NCBI RefSeq assembly: GCF_002831685.1
Contig: NZ_CP025119.1
Span: 1,944,001-2,008,000, forward strand
Reading direction: 5' to 3'
Length of the DNA: 64,000 nt
From: Polaribacter sp. ALD11
Lineage (GTDB): Bacteria; Bacteroidota; Bacteroidia; Flavobacteriales; Flavobacteriaceae
Shown: positions 42,813-52,640 of the stretch, piece after piece
How the letters are laid out: the number at the start of each line of letters is the position of its first letter
How positions within the stretch are numbered: the stretch's first letter is position 1
Position numbers and translations under genes: made by a program
The notes under the pieces: generated by a model
Told to the model about the DNA's origin: nothing
Database searches by the model: none
What the model saw: only the letters and a program-made list of their open reading frames with translations

Positions 42813-44540
42813 TTAGTCGTATGCTTGGTGTATGTATTTTGCGTATTTTTCTTGATGCTTTCTATCACCTGTTTTATAGAATTTAACTGCCTGATTTGGA
42901 CGCATGAAAAAATGATTTAAATCTATAATATCTAAAATTCCACTTCTAAACAAATCATCTCTTACCGGTCCTTTAACTCCTGCAAAATAAAAAATGATAT
43001 TTCTTTTTTGACAATATTTTATCCGTTCCTTCAACATCTCTACTCCTGTACTATCAACTCTATTAATACTTTCTGCATCTAAAACAACCAATTTTAAGGT
43101 TTTTCCTTTTTTTAACATCATTTCATCTAATTTATCTCTAAAATAACATGAATTTGCATAAAACAATTGTGCATCAAATCGAAAGACTAAAATTTCGTCT
43201 TCTATAATAACTTCGTCAAATCTGTCTTTATTCCTATAGAAATTAGAGTTTGGTACTTTCCCTAATTCAGCAACATAGGGTCTGGAAGTTCTAAATATCA
43301 ATATAATTAATGATAAACCTACGCCTACAATTATTCCGTATTCAATTCCTAGTAGCAATGTTGCAGAAAATGTAGCAAGCATTAACCAAAAGTCTAGTTT
43401 ATTCGCTTTCCAAAGAAAACTTGCTTCTTTAAAATTTACCAGCCCGAAGACTGCTACAATAATAATTGCTGCTAAAACTGTTTTTGGTAAATGATAAAAT
43501 AATGGCGTAAGAAATAATAATGTAATTATAACCATTACTACAGAAATTAATGCTGCCATACCTGTTCTTGCACCACTTTCTTGGTTGATAGCAGAACGAG
43601 AAAAACTTGAAGTACTGGGGTATGCTTTAAATAAAGAACCTACCATGTTACTTAGACCTAAAGCAATTAATTCTTGATTTGGTCTTATTCTATATTCATC
43701 TTGTTTTGCTTCTAATGATTTTCCTATGGAAATAGTTTCTAAATAACCAACCATTACTAAAGTTAGTGCAATTGGCAACAATTCTCGCATTTGATCTAAG
43801 TCGAAACTAGGCATTCCGAATTTAGGTAAACCTGAAGGAATATCTTTCACAATAGAAACATCTTCAAAACTTTTACCAAAAAACTTCATAATTAATATCC
43901 CCAAAATAACAACGATTAACGCGTTTGGAATTTTCTTATTTATCTTTCTAAAGATAATAATTATAATTACAGAAACCAGACCGATACTTGTTGTATGGTA
44001 ATTAAAATTACTTATATGGAGCCAAATATCTTCTAATATAATCTGAATTTGATCACTTTGAACAAAATCTACTCCTAATAAATTTCTAAACTGGTTCAAG
44101 CCAATAGTAAGCGCAATTGCAGAAGTAAAGCCAGTAATAACAGGTTTAGAAAGGAAATTCACAATAAAACCTAGGCTAAATATCCCCATTATAAATTGAA
44201 TGGAACCTACCATTAAAGCCAATAAAATAGCGATAGCAATATAACTTTCTGAACCTGCCAGAGCTAAAGTAGAAACTCCTGTTGCTACTATTAATGAATC
44301 CATTGCTACAGGACCAATTGCAACTTGTCTTGAAGAACCAAAGATTGCATACATTACTTGTGGTACCAATGCACAATACAAACCATAAATTGGTGGCAAT
44401 CCTGCAATAAGTGCATATGCAATTCCTTGCGGGATTAAAATAATACCAACAGTAATACCAGCAATTAAATCACCTTTAAAAAGTGATGGATTGTAGTTTG
44501 GTAACCATTCTAAAATTGGTATTATTTTTTTAATATTCAT
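42813..44540 (-). CDS. SulP-family anion transporter with STAS domain
   Basis: The 575-residue inner-membrane protein has the SLC26/SulP signature (GIILIPQGIAYALIAGLPPIYGLYCALVP), about 12-14 helices to residue 430, and a cytoplasmic STAS domain (about 440-560; VVLDAESINRVDSTGVEMLK). Members carry sulfate, bicarbonate or other anions. Being beside persulfide-oxidising genes suggests sulfate or sulfite, but bicarbonate is possible. 147 bp separate it from the next gene, so the two may be transcribed separately. Confidence 0.9.
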   Translation of the reverse strand: MNIKKIIPILEWLPNYNPSLFKGDLIAGITVGIILIPQGIAYALIAGLPPIYGLYCALVPQVMYAIFGSSRQVAIGPVAMDSLIVATGVSTLALAGSESYIAIAILLALMVGSIQFIMGIFSLGFIVNFLSKPVITGFTSAIALTIGLNQFRNLLGVDFVQSDQIQIILEDIWLHISNFNYHTTSIGLVSVIIIIIFRKINKKIPNALIVVILGILIMKFFGKSFEDVSIVKDIPSGLPKFGMPSFDLDQMRELLPIALTLVMVGYLETISIGKSLEAKQDEYRIRPNQELIALGLSNMVGSLFKAYPSTSSFSRSAINQESGARTGMAALISVVMVIITLLFLTPLFYHLPKTVLAAIIIVAVFGLVNFKEASFLWKANKLDFWLMLATFSATLLLGIEYGIIVGVGLSLIILIFRTSRPYVAELGKVPNSNFYRNKDRFDEVIIEDEILVFRFDAQLFYANSCYFRDKLDEMMLKKGKTLKLVVLDAESINRVDSTGVEMLKERIKYCQKRNIIFYFAGVKGPVRDDLFRSGILDIIDLNHFFMRPNQAVKFYKTGDRKHQEKYAKYIHQAYD

Positions 44541-44572
44541 ATATTAACGATGCTCAAAATCTTAGAGCAATT

Positions 44573-45595
44573 TTAAAATAATTCTCCCGGATTTATTCCT
44601 TTTACTCTTCCCAAGTGTTTGTATGCTAAATCTGTAACCTCTCTTCCTCTTGGCGTTCTCATAATAAAACCTTGTTGAATCAAAAAGGGTTCATACACTT
44701 CTTCTATGGTTTCTGTATTTTCGCTAACTGCTGTAGCAATTGTAGAAATACCAACAGGGCCTCCTTTAAATTTATCTATAATGGTTGCTAAAATCTTATT
44801 GTCCATTTCATCTAAACCATGTGCATCTACATTTAATGCTTTTAATGCATATTTTGCAATTTCTATCGTAATACTTCCGTCTCCTTTAATCTGAGCAAAA
44901 TCACGAACCCTTCTTAACAATGCATTTGCTATTCTAGGTGTTCCTCTACTTCTACCTGCAATTTCAATAGCAGACTCCATTGAAATAGGAACCTTTAAAA
45001 TATGTGCACTTCTTTGTATAATTGTAGTAAGTAATTCTGTTTTATAATAATGCAATCTACTACTTATTCCGAATCTTGCTCTCATTGGAGCTGTTAACAA
45101 CCCAGATCTGGTGGTTGCTCCTATTAATGTAAATGGTTCTAAATTGATCTGCACCGTTCTAGCATTTGGGCCAGATTCAATCATAATATCAATCTTATAA
45201 TCTTCCATTGCAGAATACAAATATTCTTCTACAATCGGACTCAAACGATGAATTTCATCAATAAATAAAACATCCCGTTCATCTAGATTTGTTAATAAAC
45301 CAGCTAAATCTCCTGGTTTGTCTAGTACAGGACCAGAAGTTACTTTTATGCCGACTTGCAATTCATTGGCTAAGATATGAGCAAGCGTTGTTTTTCCTAA
45401 ACCTGGAGGTCCATGAAAAAGTGTATGATCTAAGGCTTCCTCTCGTTGATTTGCCGCTTGAACAAAAACTTTTAAATTATCAATTGCTTGATCTTGACCT
45501 GTAAAATCGTCGAAAGATAACGGACGTAATTTTTTTTCTACATCTAAGTCTTCGTAAGATAAATTATCATTTTCAGGATTTAAATTGTCATTCAT
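44573..45595 (-). CDS. ruvB: Holliday junction branch migration helicase RuvB
   Basis: The 340-residue AAA+ motor drives branch migration with RuvA. Features: [20 protein letters not shown], Walker [16 protein letters not shown], Walker [13 protein letters not shown], sensor [11 protein letters not shown], and the C-terminal winged helix ([20 protein letters not shown]). Single gene; a -7 box lies directly before its ATG, so a very short or absent leader is possible. Confidence 0.97.
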   Translation of the reverse strand: MNDNLNPENDNLSYEDLDVEKKLRPLSFDDFTGQDQAIDNLKVFVQAANQREEALDHTLFHGPPGLGKTTLAHILANELQVGIKVTSGPVLDKPGDLAGLLTNLDERDVLFIDEIHRLSPIVEEYLYSAMEDYKIDIMIESGPNARTVQINLEPFTLIGATTRSGLLTAPMRARFGISSRLHYYKTELLTTIIQRSAHILKVPISMESAIEIAGRSRGTPRIANALLRRVRDFAQIKGDGSITIEIAKYALKALNVDAHGLDEMDNKILATIIDKFKGGPVGISTIATAVSENTETIEEVYEPFLIQQGFIMRTPRGREVTDLAYKHLGRVKGINPGELF

Positions 45596-45599
45596 AAAA

Positions 45600-45607
45600 C
45601 AAAGATA
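45600..45607 (-). promoter_or_regulatory. Possible -7 box of ruvB
   Basis: TATCTTTG on the minus strand, only 4 nt before the ruvB ATG. Confidence 0.3.
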
Positions 45608-45648
45608 ATATTAAATAAAATACCATGTTGTACCTTTTGTTACATAAC

Positions 45649-45682
45649 AAAAAAACCTTTCCGAATTGGAAAGGTTTTTTTT
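45649..45682 (-). terminator. Terminator of the act-cox operon
   Basis: AAAAAACCTTTCC / GGAAAGGTTTTTT hairpin with a GAATT loop and T-run, about 45 nt after the coxA stop. Confidence 0.9.
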
Positions 45683-45727
45683 AATTTTTATATCGGTTCT
45701 TGTTTGCACAAGGATAAAATTTATAAT

Positions 45728-47509
45728 TTATGATGGCTCTTCACCTTCTAATAGAGGTGTTGTTTGTAAAACAAAATCTTCTCCATGTAAGTAATCACTA
45801 TCATCATCATTTGCATCTACACGCTTACTATAATCATAAGCCCATCTATGAACTACTGGTAATTTCCCTGGCCAGTTACCATGTACATGTTCTACCGGAG
45901 TAGTCCATTCTAAAGTATTTGATCTCCATGGGTTTTGTGTTGCTTTTTCACCTCTATACATAGAGATAAAGAAATTTGCAATAAAGAAAATTTGAGCAAT
46001 ACCACCTACTAAGGCAAAAATTGTAATTACAACGTTGATGTCTGCTAAGTCATCAAACATAGGAAAGTTTGTATTTGTATAATATCTACGTGGTAAACCT
46101 GCTAAACCAATAAAATGCATTGGCCAGAAAACACCGTAAGCACATATAATACTTAACCAAAAGTGCCAGTACCCTAATGTTTTATTCATCATTCTACCAT
46201 ACATTTTCGGGAACCAGTGATACACACCAGCAAACATACCGAAGATAGCAGAAACACCCATTACTAAGTGAAAATGCGCTACTACAAAATACGTATCATG
46301 AACATTAATATCTAAAGCAGAATCTCCTAAAACCAATCCTGTTAAACCACCTGTTACGAATGTAGAAACTAAACCAATAGAAAATAGCATTGCAGGATTC
46401 AATTGTAAATTACCTTTCCATAAGGTAGTAACGTAATTAAAAGCTTTTACTGCTGAAGGAATTGCAATTAATAAGGTTGTAAATGTAAACACAGATCCTA
46501 AGAAAGGATTCATTCCTGAAATAAACATATGGTGTCCCCATACTATTGTAGATAAAAATGCTATAGCCATTATAGAACCAATCATTGCTCTATAACCAAA
46601 AATTGGTTTTCTAGCATTTGTAGATATCACTTCTGAGGTAATACCTAATGCCGGTAATAAAACGATATATACTTCTGGGTGACCTAAAAACCAAAATAAG
46701 TGTTCAAATAATACAGGTGAACCACCTTGATAGTGTAAGACTTCTCCTGAAATAAAAATATCTGATAAGTAAAATGAGGTTCCGAAACTTCTATCGAAAA
46801 TCAACAATAAAGCTGCAGATAATAATACAGGGAAAGAAACTACACCAATAATAGCAGTGATAAAGAATGCCCAAATTGTTAATGGCAGTCTTGTCATCTT
46901 CATTCCTTTTGTTCTTAAATTAAATACCGTTACTATGTAATTTAAAGAACCAATTAATGACGATGCTATAAATATAGCCATAGAAATTAACCATAAAGTC
47001 ATACCCATTCCAGAACCTGGAATTGCCTGTGGTAATGCACTTAATGGAGGATAGATTGTCCATCCTGCAGATGCTGGACCAGCTTCAACAAATAAAGATA
47101 TGACCATAATGATACTCGAAATAAAGAATAACCAGTAGGATACCATGTTTAAGAAACCAGAGGCCATGTCTCTAGCACCAATTTGCAACGGAATTAATAG
47201 ATTTGAGAATGTACCACTTAAACCAGCTGTTAATACAAAGAATACCATAATAGTACCATGGATTGTAACTAGTGCTAAATACATATCTGGGTCCATAATT
47301 CCATCCGTTTGATGAGAACCTAAAAAAGCTTCAACAATTGAAAATGAGGTATCCGGCCATGCAAGTTGTATACGAAATAGCATAGACATTAATACACCAA
47401 TGATTCCCATAAACATACCAGTTACTAAGAACTGCTTAGAAATCATTTTATGATCTTGACTAAAAAGATATTTTGTTACAAAAGTTTCTTTATGATGATG
47501 ATCTGACAT
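45728..47509 (-). CDS. ctaD: Cytochrome c oxidase subunit I
   Basis: The 593-residue catalytic subunit of the terminal oxidase has 12 or more helices and ligands for heme a, heme a3 and CuB: FWFLGHPEVYIVLLPALG (His-Tyr crosslink region), HHMFISGMNP and HDTYFVVAHFHLVMG. It reduces O2 and pumps protons. It is the last gene of a run starting with the six act genes, 34 bp after coxB. Subunits III and IV are not in this operon within the window. Confidence 0.97.
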   Translation of the reverse strand: MSDHHHKETFVTKYLFSQDHKMISKQFLVTGMFMGIIGVLMSMLFRIQLAWPDTSFSIVEAFLGSHQTDGIMDPDMYLALVTIHGTIMVFFVLTAGLSGTFSNLLIPLQIGARDMASGFLNMVSYWLFFISSIIMVISLFVEAGPASAGWTIYPPLSALPQAIPGSGMGMTLWLISMAIFIASSLIGSLNYIVTVFNLRTKGMKMTRLPLTIWAFFITAIIGVVSFPVLLSAALLLIFDRSFGTSFYLSDIFISGEVLHYQGGSPVLFEHLFWFLGHPEVYIVLLPALGITSEVISTNARKPIFGYRAMIGSIMAIAFLSTIVWGHHMFISGMNPFLGSVFTFTTLLIAIPSAVKAFNYVTTLWKGNLQLNPAMLFSIGLVSTFVTGGLTGLVLGDSALDINVHDTYFVVAHFHLVMGVSAIFGMFAGVYHWFPKMYGRMMNKTLGYWHFWLSIICAYGVFWPMHFIGLAGLPRRYYTNTNFPMFDDLADINVVITIFALVGGIAQIFFIANFFISMYRGEKATQNPWRSNTLEWTTPVEHVHGNWPGKLPVVHRWAYDYSKRVDANDDDSDYLHGEDFVLQTTPLLEGEEPS

Positions 47510-47543
47510 AATCTTACTTATTTGTAGTATTTTATATTATAAA

Positions 47544-48551
47544 TTATTTAATAACTTCAGCTAATGTTGGTTGTTCTGATAACCATTTGTCATACTCATC
47601 TTGCTCTACAACTGTAATTTTCATTTGCATGTTGTAGTGAGATGCTCCACAAATTTTGTTACATAACAACAAATAATCAAAAACATAAGGTTCTTCTCCT
47701 TTTGCTTTTCTTATTTTATTGATACCTATAGATTTCTCTATTACTTCAGATTGATTCCTCATTTCTTCAGTAGTATACTTAGGTGTAAATCCGAATTCTG
47801 TAACCATACCTGGTACACAATTCATTTGTGCCCTAAAGTGAGGCATATAAGCAGAGTGTAAAACATCTTGCGAACGGAACTTAAAATGAATTTTTCTCCC
47901 TTTCGGTAGATATAATTCAGTTACTTGTTTGTCATCAATTGCGTTTTTATCTGTCATATCAACCCCCATTGTGTTGATACCTTTAATAAAGTTTACGTTT
48001 CCAACACCTAGCATATTATCAGCTCCTGCATAACGTGCCTCCCATTGAAATTGTTTTGAATAAACTTCTATAACAACAGGATCTTCCAAGTCAGATAAAT
48101 CCATTATGTTATTCCATTGCCACAATCCGTAACCTATCAAAACAACTAAAACAACCGCAGGTGTTACTGTCCAAATAAATTCTAATTTATGACTATCTGC
48201 ATAAAACTTTGCTTTCTGTCCTTTTTTACCTCTGTATTTAAACGTAAAGTAAAATATTAAGAATTGCATAATAAATTGTACAATACCAATTAACCAAAAT
48301 GTAATATTAAATAAATTATCATCATGTTCCCCTTCGATAGAAGCAGATTCTGGTAGAAGTACTACATTCATGAAGATTAAGCAATAAATCATCATTGCAT
48401 ATAAAAAGGCCATAAAACCAATGGCGTATTTACCTTGAGCAGCATTATCTTTGTCGTCTGCAATAGAGCTCCTAAAATCCATGATTCTAGTAATCTGCCA
48501 AACACTTACACCGATTGCAACACCTATAAAAATATAAAATAGAGCTAGCAT
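47544..48551 (-). CDS. coxB: Cytochrome c oxidase subunit II
   Basis: The 335-residue subunit has N-terminal helices and a periplasmic cupredoxin domain with the CuA site: QFQWEARY aromatic region, DVLHSAYMPHFR, and the loop CNKICGASHYNM with both Cys, His and Met ligands. Lys replaces the Glu usual between the two Cys. No cytochrome c domain is fused, so a separate carrier, perhaps ActE, hands over electrons. It lies between actF and ctaD. Confidence 0.95.
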   Translation of the reverse strand: MLALFYIFIGVAIGVSVWQITRIMDFRSSIADDKDNAAQGKYAIGFMAFLYAMMIYCLIFMNVVLLPESASIEGEHDDNLFNITFWLIGIVQFIMQFLIFYFTFKYRGKKGQKAKFYADSHKLEFIWTVTPAVVLVVLIGYGLWQWNNIMDLSDLEDPVVIEVYSKQFQWEARYAGADNMLGVGNVNFIKGINTMGVDMTDKNAIDDKQVTELYLPKGRKIHFKFRSQDVLHSAYMPHFRAQMNCVPGMVTEFGFTPKYTTEEMRNQSEVIEKSIGINKIRKAKGEEPYVFDYLLLCNKICGASHYNMQMKITVVEQDEYDKWLSEQPTLAEVIK

Positions 48552-48586
48552 ATTAATCTTTTCTTAATTTTAAATTCAATTATTTG

Positions 48587-50038
48587 TTAATGATGATCTG
48601 CTGAACCTTCTTCTGAATGTTCAATATTATAATAATGGAAATGTTCACTTTCTTTTAAGAAAGGATTTCCTTTTGGAATTGTATTTGCTTTAGAAAATGA
48701 TCTTAAAGTTGTATAAATCATTAAGCCAATAAAGAAACATAAAGAACTTATTTCTGGAATTCCAAAGAACCAATTTGCTCCTACTGTTGAAGGCATCACC
48801 ATGATAAATACATCTATATAATGACCAGCTAAAATAACAATACCACCAATAAAAACAAACCAAGGTTTACTTTTAAAGTCACTATTTAATAATAACAATA
48901 TTGGAAATACAAAGTTCATTACAACCATTCCTAAAAAAGGTAATTTATACTCTGTAAATCTTGCTACGAAATAAGTCGTTTCTTCTGGTATATCCGCATA
49001 CCATATTAACATAAACTGTGAAAACCATAAGTATGTCCAGAATACTGAAAAACCAAACATAAATTTTGCTAAATCGTGAATATGGCTATCATTAATACCT
49101 GGTAGTAAATCTTTAGAACGAAAGTATATTGTAAAAAAAGCAATTACTGTTAAAGCACTTACTAACAAAGTAGAAAGAACATACCAACCAAACAATGTAG
49201 AAAACCAGTGAGGATCTAACCCCATAATCCAATCCCAAGACATCGTTGTCTCTGTTATCATAAATAAGAATAAGAAAATAACTGATGCGTTATAATTTCT
49301 CTTATATGTTTTATTTCCATCATTCGCTGTGTCTTCTTTTATAGACCCTTTTCTGATAAAGAAACGATAAGCATTCCAAATTAAAAGATATACGATACTT
49401 CTTATTACAAATCCAGTAGAATTAATCCACCAAGATTTTCCATCTACAATAGGATCGTAATTTTCACTTGTTGGGTCAAAAGTACCTTCCGCCATCCAAG
49501 GGAATAAATGATTTAGATGCATTACCGAAGCAATAACTACAACTATCATTAAAATAGAAACGGGTAATAAGTTACCTGTTATAGCTTCCATTACTCTTAA
49601 AATAACAACAGACCACCCCACTTGCGCAACTCTTTGTATTGCATAGAAAGCTAAAACTAATAATGTGATTCCTAATGAAAAGAACAAAGCTACATAAAAT
49701 GCAGACCAAGGTCTATTTTGTAATTGATGTAAGACATGTTCAGCATGAGAATTATCATCATGAGCACCGTGTCCGCTCATCGTTTTATCTACATTTTCAA
49801 CGTTTTGATGAACTCCTGATGTATTATGATCAGCTTTAGGAGCTTCTATGGCATGACCATCATTTTGTGATTCTCCATGAGAACCTCCATGACCGTCGTT
49901 ACTAGAGGCTTCAATTACATGTTTAGCGTCTTCAATGGTCTTTTGAGAACCATTATAAAAACTGAATGCAATTCCTATAACACCAAGAATAATTAGTGCT
50001 AATGAGAATGTTTTTAATTTACCTGAGAATTGATACAT
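48587..50038 (-). CDS. actF: Alternative complex III subunit ActF
   Basis: The 483-residue integral membrane protein has about ten helices and belongs to the quinol:cytochrome c oxidoreductase (ActF/ActC-like) group. After the first helix (LALIILGVIGIAFSFYNGS) comes a His-rich periplasmic stretch (about residues 48-110; NDGHGGSHGESQ, SGHGAHDDNSHAEH). Conserved core parts include WNAYRFFIRKGS and TMSWDWIMGLDPHWFSTLFG. It forms the membrane part of the complex with ActC. Confidence 0.9.
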   Translation of the reverse strand: MYQFSGKLKTFSLALIILGVIGIAFSFYNGSQKTIEDAKHVIEASSNDGHGGSHGESQNDGHAIEAPKADHNTSGVHQNVENVDKTMSGHGAHDDNSHAEHVLHQLQNRPWSAFYVALFFSLGITLLVLAFYAIQRVAQVGWSVVILRVMEAITGNLLPVSILMIVVVIASVMHLNHLFPWMAEGTFDPTSENYDPIVDGKSWWINSTGFVIRSIVYLLIWNAYRFFIRKGSIKEDTANDGNKTYKRNYNASVIFLFLFMITETTMSWDWIMGLDPHWFSTLFGWYVLSTLLVSALTVIAFFTIYFRSKDLLPGINDSHIHDLAKFMFGFSVFWTYLWFSQFMLIWYADIPEETTYFVARFTEYKLPFLGMVVMNFVFPILLLLNSDFKSKPWFVFIGGIVILAGHYIDVFIMVMPSTVGANWFFGIPEISSLCFFIGLMIYTTLRSFSKANTIPKGNPFLKESEHFHYYNIEHSEEGSADHH

Positions 50039-50065
50039 ATCTTTAGTATTCTTTCTGTTTGTAGT

Positions 50066-50614
50066 TTATTTTAACAAATCTGCTCGTAAAACTTCTACGT
50101 ATTGCACTATTTGCCAGCGTTCTTTGTACGTTAATTGAGATGAGTGGGAACCCATTAAGTTTTTACCATGAATTATTACATGATAAATACTTCCCTCAGT
50201 AATGTCTCTGTCTTTGTAATTAGGAATTCCAGCAAACTTTTCTGAAGTTGCTAAGTATCCTTGTCCATCTCCCTTTTTACCATGACAAGAGGCACAATAA
50301 ATAGAGTACATTTTCTTACCATTGTCTAGGTTCTTCTCATCTTTATCTAAAGGTGATTTCAACACTGTTTTCGCGTTATCATAACCTTCGATCGTATCAG
50401 GAATATCATAAGCAGGAGCTCCACCTCTTGGAATAGTACCAGCAACTGGTTTGCTATTTACAGGTTCTCCTCCTAACCCTTCTGCACTATCAGCATTATA
50501 AGGAATAGATTCATACATGTCTGGCATGTATTGTGCTTTTCTTGTTTTATTATCATTACAAGAAACAATACTTGCAAAGATTACTAGAGCGATAATTAAT
50601 TTAAAATTCTTCAT
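50066..50614 (-). CDS. actE: Alternative complex III cytochrome c lipoprotein ActE
   Basis: The 182-residue lipoprotein (lipobox IVSC, Cys19) carries one c-type heme site, CASCHGKKGDGQGYL, and an axial Met candidate in HGKNLMGSHSSQL. It is the mono-heme subunit that probably passes electrons to the oxidase. The gene sits between actD (10 bp) and actF (27 bp). Confidence 0.92.
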   Translation of the reverse strand: MKNFKLIIALVIFASIVSCNDNKTRKAQYMPDMYESIPYNADSAEGLGGEPVNSKPVAGTIPRGGAPAYDIPDTIEGYDNAKTVLKSPLDKDEKNLDNGKKMYSIYCASCHGKKGDGQGYLATSEKFAGIPNYKDRDITEGSIYHVIIHGKNLMGSHSSQLTYKERWQIVQYVEVLRADLLK

Positions 50615-50624
50615 TATCTATATA

Positions 50625-51152
50625 TTAGTGCTTATCTACTATATTAATTTCTACAGCTCCTGTTTTAGCTAACAAAGAAGTTAATGCTTCTTCATTATTA
50701 TGAACTGGAATTTCCATTAAAAAATGATCATCCGTAGTTCTTGGATCAGGATTTTCTGCATCTTTAAATGGCCAAATTCTACTTCTCATGTAAAACGTAA
50801 TAACCATTAAATGTGCTGCAAAAAAGACTGTTAGTTCAAACATGATTGGCACGAATGCTGGCATGTTTTCTAACCATGAAAAACTTGGTTTACCACCAAT
50901 GTCTTGCGGCCAGTCTTCAATCATAATGTAATTTGTCATCCAAATAGCAAAGGCTAAACCTGTAATCCCATAAAAAAAAGCTGTAATAGCTAATCTTGTA
51001 GGAGCTAATCCCATTGCTTTGTCTAAACCATGTACTGGAAATGGACAAAATACTTCTTCGATATGATGATGTTCTGCTTTTACAGCTTTTACTGCATCTA
51101 ACAATACTTCGTCATCTGTATAAAACGCATGAATAACTTTTGATGCTTCCAT
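50625..51152 (-). CDS. actD: Alternative complex III subunit ActD (DUF3341)
   Basis: The 175-residue protein starts with a cytoplasmic part (HAFYTDDEVLLDAVKAVKAE, CPFPVHGLDKAMGL) and has two helices (AFFYGITGLAFAIWMTNYI; IMFELTVFFAAHLMVITFYM). This is the DUF3341 layout of ActD. The gene is 2 bp from actC. Confidence 0.92.
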   Translation of the reverse strand: MEASKVIHAFYTDDEVLLDAVKAVKAEHHHIEEVFCPFPVHGLDKAMGLAPTRLAITAFFYGITGLAFAIWMTNYIMIEDWPQDIGGKPSFSWLENMPAFVPIMFELTVFFAAHLMVITFYMRSRIWPFKDAENPDPRTTDDHFLMEIPVHNNEEALTSLLAKTGAVEINIVDKH

Positions 51153-51154
51153 AA

Positions 51155-52618
51155 TTATCCGTTTAAATTGTTATCAGAATCCTCCTTTTTTACTACTGTA
51201 TTTGCAACAACAATTGCAGGTTTTGTAGGAATTCCTTGTTCACTTCTCTTCTTATAATATTCACCAGAAGATTTTAATATTGTTTTTACTTCCGCTTGCG
51301 CAATTACTGGAAATGTTCTCGCATATAATAAGAATAATACAAAGAAGAATCCTATTGTACCTATAAAGATACCTACATCTACAAACGTTGGTTCAAAACG
51401 CCACCATGTTGATGGTAAATGACCTTTACTTAATACAATTGCAATAATATCGAAACGTTCAAACCACATACCAATATTAATTGCGATTGAAATGATAAAA
51501 GTAATTGTAAAACTTCTTCTAAATTTCTTAATCCATAATAATTGTGGTGTAATGATATTGAATGTAATTAATGACCAAAAAGCCCAAGCATAAGGTCCTG
51601 TTGCAGCACCTACAGATAAATAAGTATAGTTTTCGTATGGTGAACCTGTGTACCATGCAATAAAAAATTCAGTTGCATAAGCTACAGCTACAATTCCACC
51701 TGTTAAGATAATTACCATATTCATATACTCTACGTGCATACGTGTAATGTAATCTTCTAGGTTTGTAACTTTTCTCATAATACCTAATAACGTCTGTACC
51801 ATTGCAAATCCTGAAAAGATTGCTCCAGCTACGAAATAAGGAGGGAAAATTGTTGAGTGCCAACCTGGATTAATTGATGTTGCAAAATCCATTGATACAA
51901 TTGTATGTACAGAAAGTACTAATGGTGTTGCTAAACCTGCAAGTACCAAAGATACTTCTTCGAAACGTTGCCAATCTTTTGCTCTACCAGACCAACCGAA
52001 TGATAGTAAAGCGTATATTTTCTTTTGAAAAGGTTTTACTGCTCTATCTCTAATCATTGCAAAATCGGGCAATAAACCTGTCCACCAGAATACTAATGAT
52101 ACAGATAAATATGTTGAAATTGCAAAAACATCCCATAATAGAGGTGAGTTAAAATTAACCCATAATGATCCAAATTGATTAGGAAGCGGTAACACCCAAT
52201 ATGCATTCCATGGACGTCCCATGTGAATAATTGGAAACAATCCTGCTTGAAAAACAGCGAAAATTGTCATTGCTTCCGCAGAACGGTTAATTGCCATTCT
52301 CCATTTTTGACGGAATAATAAAAGTACCGCGGAAATTAATGTTCCTGCGTGACCAATACCTACCCACCATACAAAGTTGGTAATATCCCAAGCCCAACCA
52401 ATGTTCTTGTTTAATCCCCAGACTCCAATACCAGTTCCTACGGTGTAAAAAATACATCCAAATCCCCAAAGCATTGCTGCTAATGAGATATAAAATGCAA
52501 TGTACCAATTTTTATTTGCAGCCCCTTCTATAGGTTTTGCAATGTCTTCGGTAATATCGTGGTAACTTTTATCACCTAATACTAAAGGTTCCCTTATGGG
52601 TGCTTCGTAATGAGACAT
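51155..52618 (-). CDS. actC: Alternative complex III subunit ActC (NrfD/PsrC family)
   Basis: The 487-residue membrane protein has about ten helices of the NrfD/PsrC type, which bind menaquinol. Segments include WVGIGHAGTLISAVLLLFRQ, AGLFPIIHMGRPWN and SVHTIVSMDFATSINPGWHS. It is the probable quinol oxidation site of the complex and may take part in proton translocation. Confidence 0.95.
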   Translation of the reverse strand: MSHYEAPIREPLVLGDKSYHDITEDIAKPIEGAANKNWYIAFYISLAAMLWGFGCIFYTVGTGIGVWGLNKNIGWAWDITNFVWWVGIGHAGTLISAVLLLFRQKWRMAINRSAEAMTIFAVFQAGLFPIIHMGRPWNAYWVLPLPNQFGSLWVNFNSPLLWDVFAISTYLSVSLVFWWTGLLPDFAMIRDRAVKPFQKKIYALLSFGWSGRAKDWQRFEEVSLVLAGLATPLVLSVHTIVSMDFATSINPGWHSTIFPPYFVAGAIFSGFAMVQTLLGIMRKVTNLEDYITRMHVEYMNMVIILTGGIVAVAYATEFFIAWYTGSPYENYTYLSVGAATGPYAWAFWSLITFNIITPQLLWIKKFRRSFTITFIISIAINIGMWFERFDIIAIVLSKGHLPSTWWRFEPTFVDVGIFIGTIGFFFVLFLLYARTFPVIAQAEVKTILKSSGEYYKKRSEQGIPTKPAIVVANTVVKKEDSDNNLNG

Positions 52619-52640
52619 ATTCTGATATCTTAAATTTAAA

